Source: a virus
DNA: 64,000 nucleotides
Virus record (IMG/VR): IMGVR_UViG_3300041411_000080
Location: 186,001 to 250,000 of that record
Direction: 5' to 3' (one strand)
Shown: one piece after another, positions 1 through 8,708 of the stretch
Position numbering within the stretch: the stretch's first letter is position 1
Layout: each line of letters begins with the position of its first letter
Program-made: the position numbers and the translations under genes
The notes under the pieces: model-generated
Told to the model about the DNA's origin: nothing
Seen by the model: the letters and a program-made list of their open reading frames with translations, nothing else
Databases searched by the model: none

Positions 1-334
1 CACTGCCTGTAACACTGAACGTACGAATACGTTCATCTTGGGAGATATCCAAAGGTTGGTTAACCTTAATGTCAATCCCCATGATCCGTTGGTACTGTTG
101 ATACGGTGGTTCCCGATCTAGGGCCAGCGGAGTTGGTTCTTGTGTGGGTGCCAGGATCTGAGAGAAATACGTTACTCGCCAGTTAGAACCATTGATCCAA
201 GCCAACATGCTCGATTGAGGCATGTACTTAGTATCAATGGCAATACCCCGATAAGCTTCAGGATAAGCCTTTACCTTGACGGGGTTTACCTGCTCAGAGA
301 CTGCTACACTCTCATCTTCTTCGTACAAAGGCAT
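1..334 (-). CDS. Virion-region protein, partial (N-terminus only)
   Basis: This gene begins at an ATG at 334 and runs off the left edge, so only the first 111 codons are visible. They open with MPLYEEDESVAV and include YMPQSSMLAWINGSNW. It starts 11 nt downstream of the stop of the 554-aa gene on the same strand and so probably belongs to the same late transcription unit. I do not recognise the family. A structural role is inferred only from its position beside inner-body and structural genes. Confidence 0.6.
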   Translation of the reverse strand, partial: MPLYEEDESVAVSEQVNPVKVKAYPEAYRGIAIDTKYMPQSSMLAWINGSNWRVTYFSQILAPTQEPTPLALDREPPYQQYQRIMGIDIKVNQPLDISQDERIRTFSVTGS

Positions 335-345
335 TTAAGTGTCCT

Positions 346-2010
346 CTATGTTTTCGGTTTACGTTCAGCAATGATGCCAGCGTAAAGCACGTTGGTTGGA
401 CCCCAGTTATCACGTCCGATCATCCCACCCCCTGGACCATTAGGACCTGTCTCATCAGGGTTGGTATCACCACGTTGAATCTTGGCGCAATGGATATCGG
501 ACATCTTAACGATACCAGTACGGAATGTAGGTACGTCTTTAGTCCAATCGGTAGTACCTTCGCCTGGCCACTTAGGATCAACTGTCCTTGGGCGACCTAC
601 ACCGAGTAGTTGCATTTTCTCGATAGGCTCACGACCAAAGCATGTAAAGAACATTCGAGCCAGTTGCCACAGTACAGTTGGATAACGACGCATCCCTTGC
701 CAATAGTCGTTAGGGATAGTCAACCAGTCACCATTAACAGAGATCTGAATATGGTAGTAGTAATGTGGATCTAGATCAGTCAACGTCTTAAGCTTGAGTG
801 TTCCGGGTTCCATTACCAAAGGTACTTTATGGCGTTCACCATTACGGTACAGTCGGATATTAAACAACCCACCGTCAATGAAAGCTTCTGTCCCTACAGT
901 ATCGAAGAACTCCAATACGTGTGGACTGAACGAGAAACGACCTAACGACTTAAAGTCCATGACGTATTTAAGGTCTTCACAGTCTAGTGCGATCAACCCA
1001 GTAAAGAATGTCAGATGCTCAGGGAACTCATCGGGTGCAACCCATTCGTCTACGTCTGGATACTGGATGTAAGGTAGTCCTCGACGTTGGGCTAGAATGA
1101 AAGCATGTTCCAACGATCCACGTAGATTGGTAGTCTTACGATCCACTTGCTGGTAGTTGTGATACAGGGGAGCCTCAGGACGGAAGATCTTAGGGATAGG
1201 GCATTGATGCACTACCATTGGATATTCAACGTACAAATGAGTAGGACGATCGTAACGACAGATATAACTGAAGTTAACCTCATAGGCACCAGATTTATCT
1301 GAGACCGGCTGTGGCGTCTCTGGAGTGTTGATGAAGTCGAAGTGACCCACGACATCAACTTGACGTTCATAGATCGACAGCTGACCGTGTGTGCCCGTCA
1401 TGGTGGTCATATCAGTAGTTGGTTGAATAAACCGTTCGTCCAACCAATCTTTAAACTCTTTCCCACTAGGCCAAGCTGATTTCTCCATCGTATCGTAGAG
1501 ACCTCTGAACAGAGCCATCAATGGATGTGGAATGTTGTAATGGTACTCGAGGAAGAATGTGAGATCACCTACACCTTGAGACAACCGGATACGCATGTCA
1601 TCAAGCCAACGCTGTGCAATAACAACGTTAGGGGCTTGGTAACGGATATCAATACGGAAGTCAACAAAGCGACGTACTGGACGAACTACAATCCCACGAG
1701 TCTCATCGATAAAGATCGGAAAGTTCTCTTGACACTTAACGGCTGTGGACAAAGTGAAGTTCTCTTCGGCCAGTTCTTCGTAGGTTACTTCCACACGGGT
1801 TTCTGGATCGAAGTGAACGGCGTTAGCGGTATCACAGCAATTACCGAACATCCCGTTATTCATAGGAACTGTTTCAGAACGTCCGGGGAAATATACATTA
1901 GTATCTTTAGGCAGACCCATGAAGTTAGCGATCTGGCTCACGGCACTTACAGATACGGAACGCATGATGGTTTCGTATACGTCTGGTAGAACAATAACGG
2001 CGGAGGCCAT
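346..2010 (-). CDS. Virion structural protein, 554 aa, function unknown
   Basis: The frame is open from 2049, but I choose the ATG at 2010 (MASAVIVLPDV) because GAGGG lies 7-8 nt upstream; the longer N-terminus would run through the hairpin region. The protein is a mixed alpha/beta type with no signal peptide or membrane segment. The middle is rich in Tyr and Phe (for example FFLEYHYNIP), and the C-terminus has a Pro/Gly stretch (NGPGGGMIGRDNWGP). Neighbours are inner-body proteins on one side and another late gene on the other. No enzymatic motif is visible. Structural assignment rests on context only. Confidence 0.65.
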   Translation of the reverse strand: MASAVIVLPDVYETIMRSVSVSAVSQIANFMGLPKDTNVYFPGRSETVPMNNGMFGNCCDTANAVHFDPETRVEVTYEELAEENFTLSTAVKCQENFPIFIDETRGIVVRPVRRFVDFRIDIRYQAPNVVIAQRWLDDMRIRLSQGVGDLTFFLEYHYNIPHPLMALFRGLYDTMEKSAWPSGKEFKDWLDERFIQPTTDMTTMTGTHGQLSIYERQVDVVGHFDFINTPETPQPVSDKSGAYEVNFSYICRYDRPTHLYVEYPMVVHQCPIPKIFRPEAPLYHNYQQVDRKTTNLRGSLEHAFILAQRRGLPYIQYPDVDEWVAPDEFPEHLTFFTGLIALDCEDLKYVMDFKSLGRFSFSPHVLEFFDTVGTEAFIDGGLFNIRLYRNGERHKVPLVMEPGTLKLKTLTDLDPHYYYHIQISVNGDWLTIPNDYWQGMRRYPTVLWQLARMFFTCFGREPIEKMQLLGVGRPRTVDPKWPGEGTTDWTKDVPTFRTGIVKMSDIHCAKIQRGDTNPDETGPNGPGGGMIGRDNWGPTNVLYAGIIAERKPKT

Positions 2011-2052
2011 GGTGTAGCCCTCAATTAAAAAGATCATAAGATCCGGCATAAA

Positions 2053-2072
2053 CCCCTACCCGAAGGTAGGGG
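2053..2072 (-). terminator. Hairpin terminator after the 921-aa gene
   Basis: CCCCTACC and GGTAGGGG pair around a CGAA loop. On the minus strand the stem is followed by TTTATGCCGG, the tail seen after many hairpins in this window. It lies just downstream of the stop at 2081. Confidence 0.75.
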
Positions 2073-2080
2073 CATTATGT

Positions 2081-4846
2081 TTACTTGATTGCTTTCTTAG
2101 CAACACCACAGCAAGCGTCAGCTACATCAACGCAATGCTTAGTGATGAACTTGTACAGATCGACGTGTGCTTGAGCAGAGAGCTTCATTGCTGTAGCCAA
2201 TGCATCCACACCTTGTTCGTCACCCTTAACACGACTGTCTGCACCGATTGGCAATGCGCGATCACGAGTAGTACGAATCTTGGATACGCTGCTAACAGCG
2301 CGATCACCCGTAGTGTCAGCCAGCTTACGTGCAATAGCAACGTATGCTTTAGCAAACTTCAGCAGGTTAGCGATATCACCCTTGGACAGTTTGTAAGTAG
2401 AGCTTTCGCTTGTCTTACCAGACTTAACGCCGACTGGAATACCGGTGTGACCCAGTGCTTCGAGTTTGTCGTTACGGGAACTACCGCCAGCTTCACGGAT
2501 CTCAAGTTTGCAACCACCCAACAGACCTTTAGTAAAGGCTGTACTTGGGAAAGCTTCTTTGGTACCACGCAATGCAACAGCTGCATCTAGAGCCTTATCG
2601 ATCTCTTTATCAGAACCTGCACCGATCACGTCATTCAGAGCTTTAATCAGATTGTTCTGGAAAGTCTCAGATGCCTTGATCCCTTTTACAGAGATATCAG
2701 TAGTCAGTTTAAGATCGTCGCCTACTGCTTTAACCAGATTGGTTTCTTCGGTAGACAGATGGCCACGAATACCAGAGATGTCACCGGTAGCGAAGTCAGC
2801 GTCTTTCAATTGAACCAAGCATAGATCGATTTGTTTGTCCAGTGCATCAGCACGAGTCTTAACTTTATCGACCATGCCACTAGCCCACCACTTCTCAACC
2901 TGATGGCTGATGCGATGAGTTGCAGTAGTGATACGGGACAACATACCACGGAAAGATTCCAGAGTAGCCCGATAGGCCAGATCCAAGTCTTTACCGCTGT
3001 AGTCTTCCAGAGCTACTTTAGCAGGAGTCTTATCTTCGAAGTGTGGATCAAGAGCAGCCATCTTCTTACGGAAGGGTTCTACCGAGCCATTCATGAATGC
3101 CAGCAAACCAGCATCATAACGTTCGTTAGCAATACCCAGTTCCAGCAGAGCACGGAAGGTCTCCAGAGATTCTTTCTCTTTCTGAAGTTCTTCAATGGTC
3201 TTGTCACCGATATCCGCTTCCTTCTCTTCAGCATCGCCCCACTCACCAACTTCAGCAGCGTCAGCCATAGCTTCTTCTACATCTTCATCAGTGGTATCGA
3301 CGTCTACATCTTTGACATCCACTTCGCCAGCTTCAAAGTCAGCTGGTTCTTCAGTTTCTTCGATTTCTCCAGCCTCAGCATCCACAGCCCCAGTTTCGTC
3401 AGGGACTTCTTCGCTAGTTTCATCAGGAGACTCGTCAGCAGTTTCTTCAACAGCATCACCGGCATCTTCTTCTACCTCAGCAGTTGCATCAGCTACATCG
3501 TCCATCCCGTCTTGCAGGTCTTCAGAAGTCTGATCAGTTGTGGACTCTTCTACGGTTGCAGCAGAACCGTCACTGTCACCCATGTCACCACCAGCAGGGG
3601 TCAGATCTTCCTCAGCATCAACACCGAGTTCTTCTGCACCTTCCAATGGAGTATCATCGTCTTCAGCATCTGGTTCTTCAGTTACCTGAGTAGCAGTGGT
3701 TTCATCGTCACCCGAAGTAGCCGGAGCTTCAGCTTCTGCAACAATCTCTTCGCCGTTGTTCTGATCATCCGAAACAGTAGTATCGCCAGTCTCAGGAATC
3801 TCACCCGATTGCTCTGGGGTTTCATCTGCAATGAAAGCAGTTTGGTCAGCATCGGAACTAGCAGCTTCAGCAGTTACGTCGGCGGCTTCGTTCTGTTGCT
3901 CTACCTCTTCGGTAACGTCTGGGGTTTCAGTTGAATCATCGGTCGACGTTTCAGCACTCTCATCACCCGTGCTATCGCTAGACTCGGGTGGGCTATCGGC
4001 CAGAGGATCTTCTGTACTAGTATCGTCGACACCCAGATCAGTAGTATCTGTATCACCAGCAGATACATCATCAGTACCCAGATCATCGGGAGTAGACTCA
4101 TCAGTGGTAGTATCGGTACTATCACCCAAGTCTTCAGCGCCATCCAGAGGCGTGTCATCATCTTCTGCTGCATCGCCACCGAGATCTCCCAAATCGTCAG
4201 TACCTGCATCATCGGTACCAGCGGCTACATCACCGAGATCATCGCCACCCGCATCGAGGGTATCATCATTGATGGCTTCGCCGAGTTCTTCGTCGGAGTT
4301 CTCATCAACTTCTGCTGCTTCTTGATGAATGTCTTTAGCGGCAGCTTCTTCCTCTACCTCTTCTTCGATATCATCTTCAGCCGCGTCTTCTTCAGCATTC
4401 TCAGCTGCTTGTTCTTCGGTAACGGCATTACCGTTAACGTCAGTATCTTCACTGGCTTCACCGCCAGTTGCTTCAGCGGTTGCTTCTTGAACGATCTCGT
4501 CCTTAGTCGCAGCAGCTTGTTCACCCTCTTGGAACAGTTCGGTCATCTCAACGGATTGCTCACTGTCACCAGTGGTGGCATCTACAACTGGTGCGCCGTC
4601 AAGAGGAGTGGTATCTTCGGTCTGAGTGATATCAGCTTTGTCGTCTGCTCCGATTTCTTCTTTCGGAGTGGCTTGACCAATATCATCGCCTGCCTCAGTA
4701 GTATCCGCGTCAGGTACGATGGGTGCAACTACTTCTTCAGCATCAGCTGTCGAGATAGCGCCCTGCTCATCAAGTTCCTTAGCAGTCTCTTCAGTGTGAT
4801 CTTCTTTAGACACTCGGAAAAGATTTTGGGAAGTCACTTTCAACAT
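2081..4846 (-). CDS. Inner-body protein precursor with giant acidic propeptide, 921 aa
   Basis: Residues about 15-560 are extremely rich in Asp, Glu, Ala and Thr, with degenerate repeats such as DDTPLDGAEDLG and DDTPLEGAEELG. This is the look of a disordered, scaffold-like propeptide. The C-terminal 350 residues are helical and carry VALEDY (about 610) and TLESF (about 630), matching the small-residue-X-Glu sites that the phiKZ prohead protease is known to cut. The same layout of acidic N-part, LE-[DS]-[YF] motif and amphipathic helices recurs in the next genes. I infer an internal head protein whose propeptide is removed during maturation. It is the largest member of the series here. Confidence 0.7.
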   Translation of the reverse strand: MLKVTSQNLFRVSKEDHTEETAKELDEQGAISTADAEEVVAPIVPDADTTEAGDDIGQATPKEEIGADDKADITQTEDTTPLDGAPVVDATTGDSEQSVEMTELFQEGEQAAATKDEIVQEATAEATGGEASEDTDVNGNAVTEEQAAENAEEDAAEDDIEEEVEEEAAAKDIHQEAAEVDENSDEELGEAINDDTLDAGGDDLGDVAAGTDDAGTDDLGDLGGDAAEDDDTPLDGAEDLGDSTDTTTDESTPDDLGTDDVSAGDTDTTDLGVDDTSTEDPLADSPPESSDSTGDESAETSTDDSTETPDVTEEVEQQNEAADVTAEAASSDADQTAFIADETPEQSGEIPETGDTTVSDDQNNGEEIVAEAEAPATSGDDETTATQVTEEPDAEDDDTPLEGAEELGVDAEEDLTPAGGDMGDSDGSAATVEESTTDQTSEDLQDGMDDVADATAEVEEDAGDAVEETADESPDETSEEVPDETGAVDAEAGEIEETEEPADFEAGEVDVKDVDVDTTDEDVEEAMADAAEVGEWGDAEEKEADIGDKTIEELQKEKESLETFRALLELGIANERYDAGLLAFMNGSVEPFRKKMAALDPHFEDKTPAKVALEDYSGKDLDLAYRATLESFRGMLSRITTATHRISHQVEKWWASGMVDKVKTRADALDKQIDLCLVQLKDADFATGDISGIRGHLSTEETNLVKAVGDDLKLTTDISVKGIKASETFQNNLIKALNDVIGAGSDKEIDKALDAAVALRGTKEAFPSTAFTKGLLGGCKLEIREAGGSSRNDKLEALGHTGIPVGVKSGKTSESSTYKLSKGDIANLLKFAKAYVAIARKLADTTGDRAVSSVSKIRTTRDRALPIGADSRVKGDEQGVDALATAMKLSAQAHVDLYKFITKHCVDVADACCGVAKKAIK

Positions 4847-4875
4847 GTTGTTTTACCTTTGTAGTATTGCTTAAT

Positions 4876-4907
4876 GTGGTTAGGTAGTTCGTCCTCCACC
4901 TAACCAC
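4876..4907 (-). terminator. Inverted repeat between two inner-body genes
   Basis: A perfect 10-bp inverted repeat (GTGGTTAGGT / ACCTAACCAC) with a 12-nt loop lies between the stop at 4949 and the start at 4846. It could end the upstream transcript or form a leader hairpin; there is no T-tract. AT-rich sequence at 4914-4933 next to it may hold the promoter of the 921-aa gene. Confidence 0.45.
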
Positions 4908-4948
4908 GGGACGAATTTATACTATCAGATAATAAGTCAGCAATGTGG

Positions 4949-6058
4949 TTAGTTGTTGGCATCACAAACGTTCAAGATGGCGGACATATTCCGCGTCATC
5001 AGGGCCAGCAGGCTGAGGTAGGGGTTAACCAACCAGTTGTTAAATGCTTCCAACAAAAGAATGTAATTGGTTGCAGCTTGTAGGTCAGCACCTTCATAAA
5101 CACCATTCGCTACGTCCTTACGGATCGCATCTAGATACTTAATGAGGTCACCTACACGAGTGGATCTACGACCACGTGCCATTACACCAATACGAGTAGA
5201 CAGATCGGTAGCGGTTGCAATAACCTGACGAAGGATGCTTTGTTCAATCGACCGGGCAAACACATCAAACTCGACGTATTCTGGTGGCGACTTTGGTTCA
5301 GCATCCGAAGGTTGCAACAGAAACTCTTGTCCGATCAATTGCTCGAACTGTTCACCCTCAGGGTTCTTGTTCAGAACGATGAGTTGTTGGTTACCCAACA
5401 TGTGTGGTCCCATGAAACGACTACCCTGATCGTTAAAGCCGTTGACCTTAGCGAAACCTACAGGACTCACATTGCTCAACAGGTTAACCAGTGTATCGAG
5501 TGCATTGGGTTCAGTCGGACGGATCGTCATGATAGCTGGGATAAGCTTCAGCAGCTCATCGTCTTGCCAGCGGTAGTACTTACGAACCATCTGGTCCACA
5601 GACTTTAAATACATCATCAGTCGTTGCGGGTCATTGATGATACGGAAGTTGATAGACAAATTCTGAAGACGTGTATCGATCTTGAACTTACCTTCTTTGT
5701 TCACTCGGTGGTTAGCACGGGATTCAGTATTGATCTGTTCTGCACGGTTGATGATCTTAACGAGGTTAAGACTAATACCAGCTGTACCGTTAGCTACGTC
5801 TTCGATCATGCGTGAAAGGAAACGGATGAGGGTATCGAGTAACCGCATAAATAGGTTCTGGTCCTCACCGGCTTCTAAGCCTAGGGCGAATTGTTTGGTA
5901 GAGCGTTGACGATCATTGCGGTAGTGTTCAACCGATCCAATTAAGGTAAGGATCTCAGCAGCCAGCAAATCATCAGCTTCTAACAGGTCACTCAGTACCT
6001 TAGGATTAGCTTGAACACCCTCAGTTGGATGTTCCTGATATTTAATATCTTCGGTCAT
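4949..6058 (-). CDS. Inner-body/internal head protein, 369 aa
   Basis: A short acidic N-terminus (about 1-60) ends in ALGLEAGED, a candidate protease site of the G-L-E type, followed by a strongly amphipathic helix (LFMRLLDTLIRFLSRMIED). This arrangement matches the neighbouring paralogs, although the rest of the sequence has diverged. The C-terminus is helical and hydrophobic (NPYLSLLALMTRNMSAIL) but has no clear membrane segment. AGGT stands about 8 nt before the ATG. The internal-head role is inferred from architecture and position. Confidence 0.6.
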   Translation of the reverse strand: MTEDIKYQEHPTEGVQANPKVLSDLLEADDLLAAEILTLIGSVEHYRNDRQRSTKQFALGLEAGEDQNLFMRLLDTLIRFLSRMIEDVANGTAGISLNLVKIINRAEQINTESRANHRVNKEGKFKIDTRLQNLSINFRIINDPQRLMMYLKSVDQMVRKYYRWQDDELLKLIPAIMTIRPTEPNALDTLVNLLSNVSPVGFAKVNGFNDQGSRFMGPHMLGNQQLIVLNKNPEGEQFEQLIGQEFLLQPSDAEPKSPPEYVEFDVFARSIEQSILRQVIATATDLSTRIGVMARGRRSTRVGDLIKYLDAIRKDVANGVYEGADLQAATNYILLLEAFNNWLVNPYLSLLALMTRNMSAILNVCDANN

Positions 6059-6076
6059 AGCGATACCTAAATAAAA

Positions 6077-6096
6077 CGGGGCACCGAAGTGCCCCG
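6077..6096 (-). terminator. Hairpin terminator after the 450-aa inner-body gene
   Basis: CGGGGCAC and GTGCCCCG pair around CGAA. On the minus strand the stem is followed by TTTTATTT, a conventional T-rich tail. It lies directly downstream of the stop at 6103. Confidence 0.75.
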
Positions 6097-6102
6097 TCGA
6101 GA

Positions 6103-7455
6103 TTATGCTTCAGCTTTGGAGCCAGACTCGATAATCTTGATCTGTTGCCCAACTGCAACGCAGTGTGCCTTGGCGTACTTGACCAGATAGTCAACAATCT
6201 CACCAGCCCGTGGCGAAGACTCTTGAACCATTTTACCGACCTTCATAGCCATTTCATCATACACACCTTGGTTCTCTTTGCCGCCTTTGGCCATGGCTCG
6301 CTTAGTAGCCTCCATGAGCTTATTACCGGCTTTAGAGATCTTCTCCGTTTCAGGACGAATCTCTTTGAGTTGTACCAGCAGTGCTTTGATGTCACGCACA
6401 TGTTTACGCAGAGCCGCAGTAGTAGCGACTGGAATATCTTGCGACTTCTGATCGAGAGCAGGACCTTGATCATTCGCATGGCTTACACCAATCGATAGAC
6501 CATGTTCACTGATGTCAAGAGAAAAGTTGCCTGGGAGGCGATCTTTATCAGCTTGCTGTTCAAACAGGAATTGCAGAGGTTTGGAGTACTGGTCAAAGAA
6601 TGCATCCAGTTCTTCTGTTCCAGCGCCGTCGGCATCAAACTTCAGCACGCCCTTGGTCATGCCGTCGAGAAACTTGACAACTGCTTCTGGATAGGCGTAA
6701 GAAGCGAAGTGTGCAAGACCATGTACATCAGGACTTACCACACGATCGAATTCACCTTGAGCATTCAGCAGATATGCACTATTAAAGGTAAAGGTACCTT
6801 CGCCACCAGGAGCTTTGATCTTAGACAGTTGTTGATCCAATTGATCTACGGCACGCTCTACTTGGGATACACCATCCCAGCAGTTCTGTCCGGCACGCTT
6901 GATGAACTCGATGATCCGCTGGACAATCTCCAAGAATCTCTTCAGAGCAGACGAACTGGCTTCTTTCAGATCTTCCAGAGTAATGGTTGCGAGATCATGT
7001 TGTTCACGTGGACTTTTAGCTGTAAAGGATTCCATCGAACCAATCTTAGAGCTAACCCCAAGAACTCGACCAGCTTCACGCAGTTGTACTTGCAACAGCT
7101 TAGCCGACGTCGAATCGATACCGTTAAACCCAGTAGCACGAACGATGGTTTTGTATTCCTCCATCGCGGTTTGCAAGGCAATGAGTTGTTCGGCTTTCTC
7201 TTGCAGAGCGGTATGCTCACAAACAGTTTGCTCGATCATCACCTCAGCATTAGTAACCGGGATATCTTCGATTGGAGCTACCACTACTTCTTCAGTAATA
7301 GGAGTGTCGGTTGGAGCGGTAATAGGTACAGCTGCCGATGGGCTATCGGCTGGACTGACAACAGTTTCTTCTACCATCAGTTCGGCTGGGGGAGCGTCTT
7401 GGAATTCTTCCACGCTTACTCCCACGTCAGCCATTGCTTCTTTAAACAGACTCAT
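6103..7455 (-). CDS. Inner-body protein precursor, 450 aa
   Basis: Residues 1-85 are acidic and Pro/Val-rich (propeptide-like). A conserved segment NGIDSTSAKLLQVQLREAG precedes SMESF at about residue 140, a good small-X-Glu cleavage site, and then the amphipathic helix FLEIVQRIIEFIKRAGQNCW. The 390-aa neighbour has the equivalent order VDGLDSVARQMMQINLRQLK ... GLESF ... KVINRLIELAKQF, so the two are clear paralogs. I infer a head-internal protein matured by the phage protease. The start has AGGA about 9 nt upstream. Confidence 0.72.
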   Translation of the reverse strand: MSLFKEAMADVGVSVEEFQDAPPAELMVEETVVSPADSPSAAVPITAPTDTPITEEVVVAPIEDIPVTNAEVMIEQTVCEHTALQEKAEQLIALQTAMEEYKTIVRATGFNGIDSTSAKLLQVQLREAGRVLGVSSKIGSMESFTAKSPREQHDLATITLEDLKEASSSALKRFLEIVQRIIEFIKRAGQNCWDGVSQVERAVDQLDQQLSKIKAPGGEGTFTFNSAYLLNAQGEFDRVVSPDVHGLAHFASYAYPEAVVKFLDGMTKGVLKFDADGAGTEELDAFFDQYSKPLQFLFEQQADKDRLPGNFSLDISEHGLSIGVSHANDQGPALDQKSQDIPVATTAALRKHVRDIKALLVQLKEIRPETEKISKAGNKLMEATKRAMAKGGKENQGVYDEMAMKVGKMVQESSPRAGEIVDYLVKYAKAHCVAVGQQIKIIESGSKAEA

Positions 7456-7485
7456 GTGTAAATTCCTCAGGATGGGATTATAGGA

Positions 7486-8658
7486 TTAGGCCAATGCGTC
7501 CAGTTCTTTACGAACGGTTGCGTTACGGGCAGCACCCACACGAGCCAAGTAGCGGATGATAGGATCATAATGAGGGTTAAGACGAGTAATCAAATCCATC
7601 ATCATATTCGAGATAGCATCAAGACCATCGCGCGCACCTTTAAAGATAGTTTCCCCGCGGCGACCTTCTAGATCACCCAGAGCTTTGGCCAAGGTAGACA
7701 TCTCTTTAAGGACGTTAGCTTCTTCACCGTACAACTTACCCAGAGCAGTCATGGTGGCCATGTTCTTACGAAGGGTACCGGTCATCTCGATCTCAGTACG
7801 AATCTCGTAGGTGTGCGTTGCAGGCGGTTTGGCGGCATCTTCTACATCAACCAACTCAGGACCCAAAGCGACATACTTAAATCCGATACCTTTGTTACCC
7901 GGTAGAACGGCTTTGGTGATACTGGCAACCAGAGACTCATGATTACCAATGAAACCAGCGTTAGCATTGAAGTTCTCGGAGTTACCGGACTCAACGTCGT
8001 ATTCACTGATCATCTTCTTAGCACGGGTGATCTGGTCGATAGCGTACTTAGGCCATTGGGTAAGGAAGAACTTGATTACGTCCTGCTCAGACTTACAGTC
8101 ATCAATGCAGAACTTACCATCGGCAAAGAGGATACCTGGGTTGTCGATCGTGATGGTACGATCACCCTCATGGAACTCTTGTGAAACGTGCTCATTAGAA
8201 CTGCGTTTCTTTCTGCGGATCTGATCAATCAGTTGTTCGGATGTAGTCTTAACTGTTTCCAGACCAGACATCATCTTCGAAGCAAACTGTTTAGCCAACT
8301 CAATCAAACGATTGATCACCTTCATGATCTTCTCACCGAGACTATGAATAGACTCAGAGAAATCCTCAACCGACAAAGTATCTTTGGAAAGGTCGAACGA
8401 TTCCAGGCCTACCGAGTTACGACTAAGTTTCAACTGACGCAAGTTAATCTGCATCATCTGACGGGCGACTGAATCTAGCCCATCTACACCGGCGGCAGCT
8501 ACTTGATCACGGTAATGTTCAAGAGCGGAGCGGACACCCATGAGTTCTTGAATCTCTAAAACAGAATCCTGAACAGAGTTAGCGTCCATGTCATGAGTAT
8601 CGATGTCACCAACAAGATCAGGCAGGTTACTTGGATTTTGACGAGTATCGTCGTGCAT
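7486..8658 (-). CDS. Inner-body protein precursor, 390 aa
   Basis: This is a paralog of the preceding gene. It has an N-terminal propeptide of about 84 residues, then GLESFDL (candidate cleavage after E), then an amphipathic helix and a basic patch (RRKKRSS). Residues about 30-75 hold the shared VDGLDSVARQMMQINLRQLK block. The spacing of 30 nt from the 450-aa gene suggests cotranscription. No enzyme motif is visible. The inner-body call rests on paralogy plus what is known of proteolysed phiKZ inner-body proteins. Confidence 0.7.
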   Translation of the reverse strand: MHDDTRQNPSNLPDLVGDIDTHDMDANSVQDSVLEIQELMGVRSALEHYRDQVAAAGVDGLDSVARQMMQINLRQLKLSRNSVGLESFDLSKDTLSVEDFSESIHSLGEKIMKVINRLIELAKQFASKMMSGLETVKTTSEQLIDQIRRKKRSSNEHVSQEFHEGDRTITIDNPGILFADGKFCIDDCKSEQDVIKFFLTQWPKYAIDQITRAKKMISEYDVESGNSENFNANAGFIGNHESLVASITKAVLPGNKGIGFKYVALGPELVDVEDAAKPPATHTYEIRTEIEMTGTLRKNMATMTALGKLYGEEANVLKEMSTLAKALGDLEGRRGETIFKGARDGLDAISNMMMDLITRLNPHYDPIIRYLARVGAARNATVRKELDALA

Positions 8659-8683
8659 AATTAATCCCTTGTACTAAATAAGA

Positions 8684-8703
8684 AGGGGAGGCGAACCTCC
8701 CCT
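8684..8703 (-). terminator. Hairpin terminator after the 639-aa gene
   Basis: AGGGGAGG and CCTCCCCT pair around CGAA, followed on the minus strand by TCTTATTTAG. It sits 5 nt beyond the stop of the 639-aa inner-body gene. Confidence 0.7.
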
Positions 8704-8708
8704 AAGGT

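Noticed and set aside
346-2049. Longer start of the 554-aa gene at 2049
   Set aside because: The extra 13 residues read across the terminator-proximal spacer; the ATG at 2010 has a proper GAGGG site.
2831-3934. 367-aa plus-strand frame rich in Ser and Phe
   Set aside because: It is the reverse complement of the Asp/Glu-rich propeptide region, whose GAx/GAy codons read as Ser/Phe on the other strand.
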